Origin: Pseudomonas mangrovi
Lineage (GTDB): Bacteria; Pseudomonadota; Gammaproteobacteria; Pseudomonadales; Pseudomonadaceae
Length of the DNA stretch: 64,000 nt
Direction of reading: 5' to 3'
Assembly (NCBI RefSeq): GCF_003052585.1
Contig: NZ_QASN01000011.1
Span: 1-64,000 of the forward strand
Shown here: piece after piece, positions 56,572-64,000 of the stretch
How the letters are laid out: each line of letters begins with the position of its first letter
How positions within the stretch are numbered: position 1 is the stretch's first letter
Notes under the pieces: model-generated
Databases searched by the model: none
Told to the model about the DNA's origin: nothing
The model's input: only the letters and a program-made list of their open reading frames with translations
Program-made: the position numbers and the translations under genes

Positions 56572-57071
56572 AACGCTGGCGCGGGTTGCCGCATCCCTGG
56601 CTGAGCCTGGTTCTGTGGTTGATCTGGCCGCTGCTGGTCAACTCCTTTGCGCTCGGCCAGGTACTGCTGGGGGCGCTGCTGGGTTGGGCGATCCCGTTGC
56701 TGGTGAAGGATTTCCTCTTCGAGGTGCCGCGTCTGCGTCACCCGCTACGGCTGCTCGGCTACCTGGCGCGCATCCTCGGTGACATCGTCATCGCCAACCT
56801 GCATGTGGCGAAGCTGGTGCTGGGGCCGAAAAGCCGCCTGCGTCCGGCCTTCATCGAGGTGCCGATGGCGTTGGAGAACGAGTTCCTGCTGACCGTACTG
56901 ACCAGCATCATTTCGCTCACGCCCGGCACCGTCTCGGCAAGCCTCAGCCCTGATCGCCGTACGCTGCTGGTGCACGCCCTGGATGCGCAGGAACCGGCGC
57001 GACTGGTCGAGCAGGTCAAGCGTCGCTACGAGGCACCGCTACTGGAGATCTTCGAATGCTCGCCTATGTGA
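56568..57071 (+). CDS. shaE: Cation/proton antiporter subunit E
   Basis: 167 residues of the MrpE family: two or three N-terminal hydrophobic helices (WLSLVLWLIWPLLVNSFALGQVLLGALLGWAIPLLV) and a soluble C-terminal region with SLTPGTVSASLSPDRRTLLVHALDA, conserved in MrpE/MnhE. It overlaps shaF by 16 nt. Confidence 0.92.
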   Translation: MKRWRGLPHPWLSLVLWLIWPLLVNSFALGQVLLGALLGWAIPLLVKDFLFEVPRLRHPLRLLGYLARILGDIVIANLHVAKLVLGPKSRLRPAFIEVPMALENEFLLTVLTSIISLTPGTVSASLSPDRRTLLVHALDAQEPARLVEQVKRRYEAPLLEIFECSPM

Positions 57072-57325
57072 TTCCGCTGTGCGCGGCCATTGTCGGCGTG
57101 GCGATGGTGCTCAACCTGCTGCGCTTGATCCAGGGGCCGGACATGGTCGACCGGGTCCTCGCGCTGGACACGCTCTACATCAACGCCCTGGCGCTGATCG
57201 TGCTGCTCGGCATCTGGCTGGCGTCGGACCTGTTCTTCGAGGCGGCGCTGCTGATCGCGGTCATGGGCTTCGTCGGCACCGTAGCGGTGGCCAAGTATCT
57301 GCTGCACGGCGACATCATTGACTAG
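57056..57325 (+). CDS. shaF: Cation/proton antiporter subunit F
   Basis: 89 residues, MrpF family: three helices with the conserved RLIQGPDMVDRVLALDTLYINALALIVLLG. Its TAG stop (57323-57325) lies in the left terminal inverted repeat of the palindromic element that separates it from shaG, so that insertion may have reset the C-terminus. Confidence 0.92.
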   Translation: MLAYVIPLCAAIVGVAMVLNLLRLIQGPDMVDRVLALDTLYINALALIVLLGIWLASDLFFEAALLIAVMGFVGTVAVAKYLLHGDIID

Positions 57326-57467
57326 CAGGCCGTTGTAAAACGCCCTGCGTTGGCAATACGGCGGCAAAAACGGGGTGAAAATGCTTGTTACATCGGTGAA
57401 TTGCGCTTTTTCCGCCATTTTTGCCTTGTCTTGCCTGCCGCGCCTACATTTTCCAATGGCCTGTTAG
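57322..57467. mobile_element. MITE-like imperfect palindrome inserted between shaF and shaG
   Basis: The left end CTAGCAGGCCGTTGTAAAA and the right end, read in reverse (CTAACAGGCCATTGGAAAA), are near-identical terminal inverted repeats. The interior is itself self-complementary (GGCGGCAAAAACGGGGTGAA against TTTTTCCGCCATTTTTGCC). It encodes no protein. Its left end supplies the shaF stop and its right end abuts the shaG GGAG site. Ends of this type are common on non-autonomous elements in Pseudomonas. Confidence 0.75.
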
Positions 57468-57476
57468 GAGCACCGC

Positions 57477-57809
57477 ATGTCTTTCTGGATCGAAGCGCTG
57501 ATCTGCCTGTTTCTCATCCTCGGTAGCCTGTTCGCCCTGGTCGGTGCCATCGGCCTGTACCGCCTGCCGGACTTCTTCACCCGCCTGCACGGCCCGACCA
57601 AGGCCACCACCCTGGGCGTCGGCGGGATGATCATCGCCTCGATGATCTTCTTCGGCAGCCAGGGTGACGGCCTCAGCCTGCACGAGCTGCTGATCACCCT
57701 GTTCCTGTTCATCACCGCGCCGGTCAGCGCGCACATGCTGGCCAAGGCGGCCATGCAGCAGCGCGTCAAGTACATCGAGAAGACCCAGGGCAAGCCCTGG
57801 GATCAGTGA
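57477..57809 (+). CDS. shaG: Cation/proton antiporter subunit G
   Basis: 110 residues, MrpG family: FWIEALICLFLILGSLFALVGAIGLYRLPDFFTRLHGPTKATTLGVGGMI, with the RLPDFFTRLHGPTKATTLG signature intact. It ends the operon; unlike the other genes it does not overlap its neighbour, because a palindromic element lies between shaF and shaG. GGAG at 57467-57470 is its ribosome site, at the element's right edge. Confidence 0.93.
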   Translation: MSFWIEALICLFLILGSLFALVGAIGLYRLPDFFTRLHGPTKATTLGVGGMIIASMIFFGSQGDGLSLHELLITLFLFITAPVSAHMLAKAAMQQRVKYIEKTQGKPWDQ

Positions 57810-57843
57810 GAAAAGCCGGCCCGGCGTGATCGCCAGCAGTGGA

Positions 57844-59457
57844 TCAGTGCGGCTGGGCCAGCATGTCCTTGGCCAGTGCCTCGGCGACGCGAATGCCGTC
57901 GACCCCCGCCGAAAGAATCCCGCCCGCGTAGCCTGCGCCTTCACCGGCCGGGTACAGACCCTTGGTATTCAGGCTCTGCATGTCCTCGCCGCGGGTGATG
58001 CGCAGCGGTGAGGAGGTGCGCGTCTCGATGCCGGTGAGTACGGCGTCGGCGAGGTCGAAGCCCCTGATCTGCTTGCCGAATGCCGGCAGCGCCTCGCGGA
58101 TCGCGGCGATGGCGAAGTCCGGCAGCGCGTCGGCCAGATCGCCCAGGGCCACACCCGGCTTGTAGGACGGCTCGACGCTGCCCAGCGAGGTGGAGGGCGT
58201 GCCCTTGATGAAGTCGCCGACCAGTTGCGCCGGCGCCTTGTAGCAGCTGCCGCCGAGCACGTAGGCGTGCGCTTCCAGACGTTCCTGCAGTTCGACCCCG
58301 GCCAGCGGGCCGCCGGGGTAGTCCTGTTCGGGGGTGATGCCGACGACGATGCCGGCATTGGCGTTGCGCTCGTTGCGCGAGTACTGGCTCATGCCGTTGG
58401 TGACCACCCGCTGGGGTTCCGAGGTCGCCGCGACCACGGTGCCGCCGGGGCACATGCAGAAGCTGTAGACGGTGCGCCCGTTGCTGGCGTGGTGCACCAG
58501 CTTGTAGTCGGCGGCGCCGAGCTTGGGGTGGCCGGCGTACTTGCCCAGGCGGGCGCGGTCGATCAGCGATTGCGGGTGTTCGATGCGAAAGCCCACCGAG
58601 AACGGCTTGGCTTCCATGTACACGCCACGGCCATGCAGCATGCGGAAGGTGTCACGGGCGCTGTGGCCGAGCGCCAGGATCACGTGACGGCTGTACAGGC
58701 GCTCGCCGCTGGCCAGTTCGACGCCGGTCAGCTGGCCGTCCTCGATCAGCACGTCGGTGACGCGCTGCTCGAAACGCACCTCGCCACCGAGGGCCTTGAT
58801 CTGCTCGCGGATATCGGCGACCACCCCGGTCAGGCGAAAGGTGCCGATGTGCGGCTTGCTGACGTACATGATCTCGTCCGGCGCGCCGGCCTTGACCAGC
58901 TCGCGCAGGACCTTGCGGCCGTAGTGCTTGGGGTCCTTGATCTGGCTGTAGAGCTTGCCGTCGGAGAAGGTCCCGGCGCCGCCCTCGCCGAACTGCACAT
59001 TGGACTCAGGGTCGAGCACGCTCTTGCGCCACAGGCCCCAGGTGTCCTTGGTCCGCTGGCGTACTTCCTTGCCGCGCTCGAGCACGATGGGGCGAAAACC
59101 CATCTGCGCCAACAGCAGCGCGGCGAAGATGCCGCAGGGGCCGAAACCGACTACCAACGGGCGTTCCGCGAGGTCTGCGGACGCCTGGCCGACCGGCTTG
59201 TAGGTGGTGTCCGGCGCCTGGTTGACCTGACGGTCGCCGTGCAGGCGTTGCAGCAGCGCGGCCTCGTCGGCCACGCTGAAATCGATGGTGTAGATGAACA
59301 CCAGTTCGGCGTTCTTCTTGCGCGCGTCGTAGCTGCGCTTGAACACGCTGAACTCGAGCAGCTCGCCATCCTCGATACCGAGGCGGGCGACGAGGGCGGG
59401 GCGCAGTGCCTCGTCCGGATGATCGATGGGCAGCTTGAGTTCGGTGATACGCAGCAT
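57844..59457 (-). CDS. FAD-dependent oxidoreductase (COG2509 type)
   Basis: 537 residues. An N-terminal segment (MLRITELKLPIDHPDEALRPALVARLGI, FSVFKRSYDARKKNAELVFIYTIDF) precedes an FAD-binding Rossmann motif (PLVVGFGPCGIFAALLLAQMGFRPIVLERG) and NVQFGEGGAGTFSDGKLYSQIKD. The C-terminus has the second FAD motif (GLYPAGEGAGYAGGILSAGVDGIRVAEALA). The family is a widespread putative dehydrogenase of unknown substrate. It converges with shaG; a GAPDH-family gene lies upstream on the same strand after a repeat-rich spacer. Confidence 0.85.
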   Translation of the reverse strand: MLRITELKLPIDHPDEALRPALVARLGIEDGELLEFSVFKRSYDARKKNAELVFIYTIDFSVADEAALLQRLHGDRQVNQAPDTTYKPVGQASADLAERPLVVGFGPCGIFAALLLAQMGFRPIVLERGKEVRQRTKDTWGLWRKSVLDPESNVQFGEGGAGTFSDGKLYSQIKDPKHYGRKVLRELVKAGAPDEIMYVSKPHIGTFRLTGVVADIREQIKALGGEVRFEQRVTDVLIEDGQLTGVELASGERLYSRHVILALGHSARDTFRMLHGRGVYMEAKPFSVGFRIEHPQSLIDRARLGKYAGHPKLGAADYKLVHHASNGRTVYSFCMCPGGTVVAATSEPQRVVTNGMSQYSRNERNANAGIVVGITPEQDYPGGPLAGVELQERLEAHAYVLGGSCYKAPAQLVGDFIKGTPSTSLGSVEPSYKPGVALGDLADALPDFAIAAIREALPAFGKQIRGFDLADAVLTGIETRTSSPLRITRGEDMQSLNTKGLYPAGEGAGYAGGILSAGVDGIRVAEALAKDMLAQPH

Positions 59458-59527
59458 GGGACATCCACGGGCATGTGCCCGGCAGCGGAGAGCGGGAAAG
59501 GCGCGGATTATACGCAGGATGCGGCGG

Positions 59528-59574
59528 CTTTTCCCTCTCGCGACGGGAGAGGCTGGCGGAGGCGGGTGAGGGAT
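59528..59574 (+). repeat. Partial copy (half B) of the dispersed repeat
   Basis: TTTTCCCTCTCGCGACGGGA followed by GAGGCTGGCGGAGGCGGGTG and AGGGAT, matching the right half of the composite element with a few substitutions. Confidence 0.75.
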
Positions 59575-59602
59575 GGTTCAGACGCCTCGCGGCCACCGCC
59601 TT

Positions 59603-59633
59603 GGCGGATGAACAAAGCGTCATCCACCCTACG
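59603..59633 (-). repeat. Single arm of the GTAGGGTGGATG repeat
   Basis: The reverse complement reads CGTAGGGTGGATGACGCTTT then GTTCATCCGCC, differing at only two or three bases from the arm at 5697-5728. Confidence 0.7.
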
Positions 59634-59660
59634 TTCCTGGGCTCCCTGCACGCCGACGCC

Positions 59661-59807
59661 TCCCTCATCCGGCGCTGCGCGCCACCTTCTCCCGGCGGGA
59701 GAAGGACCGCTCTGGGGCGACGGTGCGGAGTGGGGCCGGTGTGCTTCGAGCGTGCATGGCTTTTCCCTCGCCCGCCGGGAGAGGGTGCCGAAGGCGGGTG
59801 AGGGATG
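59661..59807 (+). repeat. Composite ~147-bp dispersed repeat, copy 2
   Basis: Half A (TCCCTCATCCGGCGCTGCGC, GCCACCTTCTCCCGGCGGGA GAAGGA) plus a ~60-bp centre (GGGGCGACGGTGCGGAGTGG) plus half B (TTTTCCCTCGCCCGCCGGGA, GAGGGTGCCGAAGGCGGGTG). Confidence 0.85.
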
Positions 59808-59824
59808 GTTCGGGCGACTCGCTG

Positions 59825-60835
59825 CTACGGTTGGGACAATTTGGTCCAGGCCACCAGCACGTCGAGCATGCGGTTGGCGAACGCCCACTCGTTGTCGTAC
59901 CAGGCCAATACCTTGATCAGATCACCCTGCACGCGGGTGTGATTCAGGTCGACCACGCAAGACACCGGGTGACCATTGAAGTCGCTCGACACCAGCGGCA
60001 GGTCGTTGCACTCCATTACGCCGAGCGGCAATTGTCGCGCGCCTTCCTGCATCGCCAGGTTGAGCACCTCGACGCTGGCCGGCGGATGTTCGGCGACGAA
60101 GGTCAGATCGACCAGCGAGACGTTCGGTGTTGGCACCCGAATCGACAGCCCATCCAGTCTGCCGGCCAGCTCCGGCAGAACCAGCCCGATCGCCTTGGCA
60201 GCACCGGTGGTGCTGGGGATCATCGACAGCGCCGCAGCGCGGGCGCGGTAGGGATCGCTGTGGGTTTTGTCGAGCAGGTTCTGGTCGTTGGTGTAGGAGT
60301 GCACCGTGTTCACCAGGCCCTGACGGATGCCCACCGCCTGGTGCAGTACCTTGGCCAGCGGTGCCAGGCAGTTGGTGGTGCAGGACGCGTTGGAGACGAT
60401 GCGCTGGGTACTCAGCAGGTGATGGTTGACGCCGTAGACCACGGTCAGGTCGGCACTGTCGAGCGGATGCGACAGCAGCACGCGCTGGGCGCCGGCATCC
60501 AGATGCTGGTTGACCATCTCGCGGCTCTTGAACTTGCCGGTGCATTCAAGCACCACATCCACCTCCAGATGCTTCCACGGCAGCTTGGTAGGGTCGCGTT
60601 CCTTGAGCAGGCGGATCGACTGGCTGCGGATCTGCATCACATCCTCGCGCAGGTCGATCTGGCCCTGGAAGCGGCCGAAGGTCGAGTCGAAGCGGGTCAG
60701 GTGGGCCAGCAGGGCGCTGTCGCTGAGGTCGTTGATGGCCTCGACATGGATCTGTGTTTCCAGGCCGCGTTCGAAAAGGGCGCGGATCAGCGCGCGGCCG
60801 ATGCGGCCGTAGCCGTTGAGTGCGATGCGCAGCAT
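59825..60835 (-). CDS. gap: Type I glyceraldehyde-3-phosphate dehydrogenase-family enzyme
   Basis: 336 residues, the normal GAPDH length. The NAD-binding start MLRIALNGYGRIGRALIRAL, the catalytic SNASCTTNCLAPLAKVLH, the NTVHSYTNDQNLLD and AKAIGLVLPEL segments and the terminal VLAWYDNEWAFANRMLD are intact. It oxidises glyceraldehyde-3-phosphate or, if Epd-like, erythrose-4-phosphate; AINDLSDSALLAHLTRFDSTFGRF does not settle this. Pseudomonads carry several paralogues. It is on the same strand as, but well separated from, the FAD gene. Confidence 0.9.
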   Translation of the reverse strand: MLRIALNGYGRIGRALIRALFERGLETQIHVEAINDLSDSALLAHLTRFDSTFGRFQGQIDLREDVMQIRSQSIRLLKERDPTKLPWKHLEVDVVLECTGKFKSREMVNQHLDAGAQRVLLSHPLDSADLTVVYGVNHHLLSTQRIVSNASCTTNCLAPLAKVLHQAVGIRQGLVNTVHSYTNDQNLLDKTHSDPYRARAAALSMIPSTTGAAKAIGLVLPELAGRLDGLSIRVPTPNVSLVDLTFVAEHPPASVEVLNLAMQEGARQLPLGVMECNDLPLVSSDFNGHPVSCVVDLNHTRVQGDLIKVLAWYDNEWAFANRMLDVLVAWTKLSQP

Positions 60836-61007
60836 TGGGAAATCTCCAGGCAGGGCGGGCGTTCACTCAAGCTTAGGCGCTGTGGCGTGAAGCGTGTTCC
60901 TCGGTGCCCCGTGACTTTCGGACGCAAGGTGCGATGAATTCGCCTGGGCTGCAGGTGTTCACCCCATGTGTGGGAGGCGACGCCTAGACTCCCTGCATGC
61001 ATAGGCA

Positions 61008-61153
61008 TCCCTCATCCGGCGCTGCGCGCCACCTTCTCCCGGCGGGAGAAGGACAGCTGCGGGGCGACGGCGCGGAGTGGGTCTGGAGTGCTTCGAGCGC
61101 GCCCGGCTTTTCCCTCTCCCGCCGGGAGAGGGTGCCGACGGCGGGTGAGGGAG
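61008..61153 (+). repeat. Composite ~147-bp dispersed repeat, copy 3
   Basis: Same A-centre-B order as copy 2. Differs from copy 4 at only a handful of positions (for example GCGGGGCGACGGCGCGG versus GTGGGACGACGGTGCGG). Confidence 0.87.
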
Positions 61154-61213
61154 GGTTCGGACGACTCGCGGCTGCGTGTAAAAGCTGTGGCTATCTCCCT
61201 GCACGCCGACGCT

Positions 61214-61358
61214 TCCCTCATCCGGCGCTGCGCGCCACCTTCTCCCGGCGGGAGAAGGACAGCTGTGGGACGACGGTGCGGAGTGGGTCTGGAGTGCTTC
61301 GAGCGCGCCCGGCTTTTCCCTCTCCCGCCGAGAGAGGGTGCCGACGGCGGGTGAGGGA
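61214..61358 (+). repeat. Composite ~147-bp dispersed repeat, copy 4
   Basis: Direct repeat of copy 3, 61 bp downstream; half B reads CTCTCCCGCCGAGAGAGGG, with one arm mismatch in its palindrome. Confidence 0.87.
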
Positions 61359-61427
61359 GGGTTCAGGCGACTCGCCGCCACGCGGCTGAGGCATCAGCGA
61401 TCTGTCGTGTCCCAGTGCACGCGGGGC

Positions 61428-62081
61428 TCAGCGCTGGCGCGCGCCACCGAGGGCTGCGCAACCGCGCAGCAGCTCGCCATCCAGACGCAGCTCGGCGGAC
61501 ATGTGACGCAGTGCTCCGCTCATGCTGTCGATGCAGCGCTGCGGTGCAACCCACAGGTCCAGCGTCTGGCCGTTGGCTTCGCTGCTGAAGCTGTAGCTGC
61601 CGCCGGGCAGCTGCTCTTCCAGATAGGGCAGTGCCAGCGGTTCCTGGCCGGGTCGCTGCAGGACCAGGCCGTGGCGGTTCAGGCGCAGGTTCCAGTCCGG
61701 CTCGTTGCCGCTGGCGGTGAGCACCAGGCGACGCAGGTCCGGGTCCTGGCAACCATGGCCTTCGCGCTCGAGGTGATAGAGGTGCTCGACTGTCAGCTCG
61801 GTTTCCGCCGTGGCGTTCTTGCGACCGTCGAGATCGACGAACAGCGGGCTGCCCTTCTCACCGATGCGGGCAACTTCGCGCAGCAGCCCGCTGCTGCCTT
61901 CGCGCAGAACCACTGGCTGCTGTTCGCCACAGGGCTGCAGCAGCAACTGGCCGGCCTCGAACGCCAGCTCGCCCTGCAGGCGTGTCGCAGGGCCCTGGGG
62001 CGCGGGCTCGCGTTCGCCGAGCAACTGGCAGGCGGAGAACAGGGGCAGGCAGGACAACAACAGAAAGCGGGCGGTACGCAT
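61428..62081 (-). CDS. Putative lipoprotein with GNEPxW motif (COG3650-like)
   Basis: 217 residues from the ATG at 62081; the frame is open to 62279 but that part lies within a repeat. Lipoprotein signal MRTARFLLLSCLPLFSAC (Cys18). A C-terminal region has VLTASGNEPDWNLRLNRHGLVLQ, the GNEPxW motif of an uncharacterised outer-membrane lipoprotein family, with two Cys (QRCIDSMSG, LRGCAAL) that may pair. Function unknown; monocistronic by spacing. Confidence 0.8.
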   Translation of the reverse strand: MRTARFLLLSCLPLFSACQLLGEREPAPQGPATRLQGELAFEAGQLLLQPCGEQQPVVLREGSSGLLREVARIGEKGSPLFVDLDGRKNATAETELTVEHLYHLEREGHGCQDPDLRRLVLTASGNEPDWNLRLNRHGLVLQRPGQEPLALPYLEEQLPGGSYSFSSEANGQTLDLWVAPQRCIDSMSGALRHMSAELRLDGELLRGCAALGGARQR

Positions 62082-62204
62082 GGGGTCTCTCCTTGAGCGA
62101 GCGGCCACGGTAGCCAGTGTCGCGGGCGATCTCAAGCGGGGCTGAAAAACGGGGCAGGGAGCATGCCGAGGCTTTCCGCGATTTGCCGGGAGTCGTCGGA
62201 AACA

Positions 62205-62348
62205 TCCCTCACCCGCCTTGGCCACCTCTCCCGGCGGGAGAGGGAAAGGCTGCGCACGCTTGGCTCTCATGACAACCACCCCGTGCCATCGCCCCGCAGC
62301 TGTCCTTCTCCCTCCGGGAGAAGGTGGCGCGCAGCGCCGGATGAGGGA
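62205..62348 (-). repeat. Composite ~147-bp dispersed repeat, copy 5 (reverse)
   Basis: Order B'-centre-A' as in copy 1: TCCCTCACCCGCCTTGGCCA through GGTGGCGCGCAGCGCCGGAT. The centre is the most diverged of the five, but the two palindromic halves are intact. Confidence 0.85.
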
Positions 62349-62408
62349 AGGTAGGCGCTGCAGGATGCCAGGGAAGCCTGATCCGGCGCGGGCGCGAGTC
62401 GTCGGACA

Positions 62409-62451
62409 TCCCTCACGCCTGCGGCACCCTCTCCGGTGGAGAGGGGAAAAC
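62409..62451 (-). repeat. Partial copy (half B) at the TonB receptor 3' end
   Basis: ATCCCTCACGCCTGCGGCAC then CCTCTCCGGTGGAGAGGGG. The hairpin CCTCTCC/GGAGAGG is placed like a terminator for the receptor gene. Confidence 0.65.
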
Positions 62452-62454
62452 TAT

Positions 62455-64000
62455 TCAGAACTCCGCGCGCACGCCGGCCAGCAGGGTGCGCCCTGGCCCG
62501 GGCTCGAAGAAGCGGCCGTTGGCGTCGTTCAGGCGCAGGTTGTCGAAATGCTCGCGGCCGAACAGGTTGTCGATACCGATCCAGGGCTCCAGACGTTGCC
62601 CGCCGGCGTCGATACGCATTCCCAGACGCAGGTTGACCAGCGCGTTGCCGGCCACCCGCACGCGGTTGGCATCCTCGGCATAGGCGTGGCTACGGGCGTC
62701 CACATTGGCCGCCGCGTACCAGCGCGACTGCTCGTAGGCCAGCTCGCCGAACAGGCGCTGGCGCGGCACGCCGGCCAGCGCATTGCCCGAGTAGTCCTGG
62801 CCACTGGCCTGGTAGTCGCGAAAACGGAAATCGCTGTAGCTCCAGGCACCACTGAGCCGCCAGTGCGGGTCGATCTGCCAGTGCAGGCCCAGTTCGACGC
62901 CTTCACGCCGCGAACGGCCGGCGTTGCGGTAGTAGGTTCGTCCCGGCTGGCCGGCAACGCTGTAGGGCACCAGCTCGTCCTCCAGATCGATGCGAAACAG
63001 CGCCAGTTCGTAGCGCAAGGCTGGCCACTCGCCCTTGATGCCGACCTCGCGATTGAGCGCCTGCGCTGCACCCAGCGCGGGATTGAAGCCGCCACCGGCG
63101 GGGTTGGCCAGCTCGTTGATGGTCGGGCTTTCGAAGGAGCTGGCCAGGCGCGCATAGAGCTGCTGGTGCGGGTCGAGGCGATAACCCAGTGCGGCGCTGT
63201 AATGGGTCTCGTCGAGTGTGCGGGAGCCGGACTGGTCGCCATCGTCGAGGCGGCGGTCATCCACCTCCAGGCGCAGATGGTCCTGACGCACGCCGACGCT
63301 GGCACTCCAGCGTTCGCCCAGGTTCAGTTCGTTCTGAAGGAAGGCGCCGGCGCTGCGCGCCTGTTCCTGCTGGTGCAGGGTTCGCGCGCCGCGCGCGCCG
63401 AACAGGTTGTCATGGCGGCTGCGCTGGTCGCGCTGGGCTTCCAGCTCTGCGCCCAGGGTCAGGCGCTGGTCCAGGCCGAACCCCTGGTGGTCGAACCAGG
63501 AGTGGCCGCCAAAGCCGCCGAAGCGGCGGTCGAAGGAGGTCTGGCCGCCGGGGGTGAAGGGCAGGCGGTTGTCGAACTCGCGGCGGCCGGCATGGGCACG
63601 CAGCTGGTAACTGTCGGCTTCCCAACTGAGGCCGAGGCGCTGCTGACGGATCGACTCATCGGCGGCATACGACAGGTTGCGGGGCGCAGCCTGGCTGCGC
63701 GAAACCTTCAGTTCGGCGGCAGTCAGCGCGCCGGGGTCCTCGGCCTGGTTGTCGATGACATTCAGGCTCAGACGCAGGCGACCGGGTGCGCCGTCCCAGC
63801 CCAGCTTGCCGGTGACGGTACGGGTGCGTGCCGATGCATGCTCGCGGTAACCGTCCTGCTCGTTGCCGCTGACTGCCAGCAGGCCGGAGAAGGGCCCACT
63901 GCCGATGCTGGCCTGGGCCCCGAGTCGCCGCTGGCCCAGCTCACCGCCGGTCACGTCCAGGCGCACGCTAGGCTCTGCACCAGGCTCGCGGGTCTCGATC
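62455..64000 (-). CDS. TonB-dependent outer-membrane receptor (partial, N-terminus outside window)
   Basis: The frame is open to the window edge (515 codons visible, beginning IETREPGAEPSVRLDVTGGE). The visible part is beta-barrel: alternating strands and loops, the receptor motif LASSFESPTINELANPAGGGFNPALG, LFRIDLEDELVPYSVAGQPGRTYYRNAGRSRREGVELGL and a terminal GVRAEF ending in Phe. The TonB box and plug are beyond the window, so the ligand (siderophore, metal or other) cannot be predicted. No regulator is in view. Confidence 0.9.
   Translation of the reverse strand, partial: IETREPGAEPSVRLDVTGGELGQRRLGAQASIGSGPFSGLLAVSGNEQDGYREHASARTRTVTGKLGWDGAPGRLRLSLNVIDNQAEDPGALTAAELKVSRSQAAPRNLSYAADESIRQQRLGLSWEADSYQLRAHAGRREFDNRLPFTPGGQTSFDRRFGGFGGHSWFDHQGFGLDQRLTLGAELEAQRDQRSRHDNLFGARGARTLHQQEQARSAGAFLQNELNLGERWSASVGVRQDHLRLEVDDRRLDDGDQSGSRTLDETHYSAALGYRLDPHQQLYARLASSFESPTINELANPAGGGFNPALGAAQALNREVGIKGEWPALRYELALFRIDLEDELVPYSVAGQPGRTYYRNAGRSRREGVELGLHWQIDPHWRLSGAWSYSDFRFRDYQASGQDYSGNALAGVPRQRLFGELAYEQSRWYAAANVDARSHAYAEDANRVRVAGNALVNLRLGMRIDAGGQRLEPWIGIDNLFGREHFDNLRLNDANGRFFEPGPGRTLLAGVRAEF

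Larger units (their letters stand above)
59458..59824. other. Repeat-rich spacer between the GAPDH-family and FAD genes
   Basis: No gene. It contains a partial repeat half B (59528-59574), one arm of the GTAGGGTGGATG repeat (59603-59633) and a full composite repeat (59661-59807), which together fill most of it. Confidence 0.8.
60836..61427. other. 592-bp spacer with two tandem composite repeats
   Basis: No gene supported. Most is taken by two copies of the composite repeat in the same orientation (61008-61153 and 61214-61358), about 60 bp apart and nearly identical, suggesting local duplication. Confidence 0.75.
62082..62454. other. 373-bp spacer with composite and partial repeats
   Basis: No gene. 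Holds a reverse composite repeat (62205-62348) and a partial half B (62409-62451) that stops 3 nt from the TonB receptor stop codon. Confidence 0.75.

Noticed and set aside
61963..62279. N-terminal extension of the GNEPxW lipoprotein to 62279
   Set aside because: The part upstream of 62081 is translated from the dispersed repeat; the lipoprotein signal begins at the ATG at 62081.

Overview
The window is chromosomal DNA from a high-GC gammaproteobacterium, almost certainly a Pseudomonas. The folE/folX pair beside a LitR-like MerR regulator, the wbp-type O-antigen genes ending in wbpL-wbpM-comEA-like, and the six-gene sha (mrp) operon with a fused A/B subunit all have close counterparts in that genus. 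No rRNA, tRNA, prophage, CRISPR array or intact insertion sequence was seen.

Layout. (1) 1-2148: pterin genes folX (cut by the window edge) and folE, divergent from a MerR/LitR-type regulator. (2) 2159-3186: a CsoR/FrmR-type repressor and a haem-binding DUF3365 protein, each preceded by a similar operator-like dyad. (3) 3588-7713: mnmC (tRNA wobble modification), a repeat-bearing spacer and an exported alpha/beta hydrolase. (4) 7874-18181: a two-partner secretion locus (TpsB transporter, 2398-residue TpsA exoprotein) whose AT-richer 3' end encodes a lipase-like C-terminus, followed by two lipoprotein genes. This looks like an antibacterial toxin with envelope immunity proteins and is the most novel item here. 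(5) 18598-49469: a large O-antigen locus. (6) 49551-51685: small genes (helix-hairpin-helix protein, membrane protein, glycine-zipper lipoprotein, hypothetical). (7) 51960-57809: shaACDEFG cation/proton antiporter, with a MITE-like palindrome between shaF and shaG. (8) 57844-64000: FAD oxidoreductase, GAPDH-family enzyme, lipoprotein and a TonB-dependent receptor cut by the window edge, separated by spacers full of a ~147-bp repeat.

The O-antigen locus encodes routes to four sugars: a diacetamido-uronic acid (wbpA, B, D, E), pseudaminic acid (pseC, F, G-GNAT fusion, I), an L-QuiNAc/L-FucNAc-type sugar (42422-45474), and D-QuiNAc/D-FucNAc for the WbpL initiating transferase (wbpM plus the 45477 epimerase/reductase). 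It has two separate ammonia-dependent amidotransferase triads (WbpG/PseA-HisH-HisF), suggesting that two different sugars carry acetamidino groups. Three non-initiating glycosyltransferases plus WbpL match four sugars. Assembly functions are a Wzx, a Wzy-like protein, and an 802-806-residue membrane protein that seems to join a flippase-like half to an O-antigen ligase/polymerase-like half. wzz, pseB and wbpI are absent from the window. A GEMM-like (cyclic-di-GMP-I) RNA candidate lies in the leader ahead of wbpA.

All function calls come from reading protein sequences and motifs; no database search was possible. The repeats, dyads, hairpins, fusion architecture and composition shifts were read directly from the bases.
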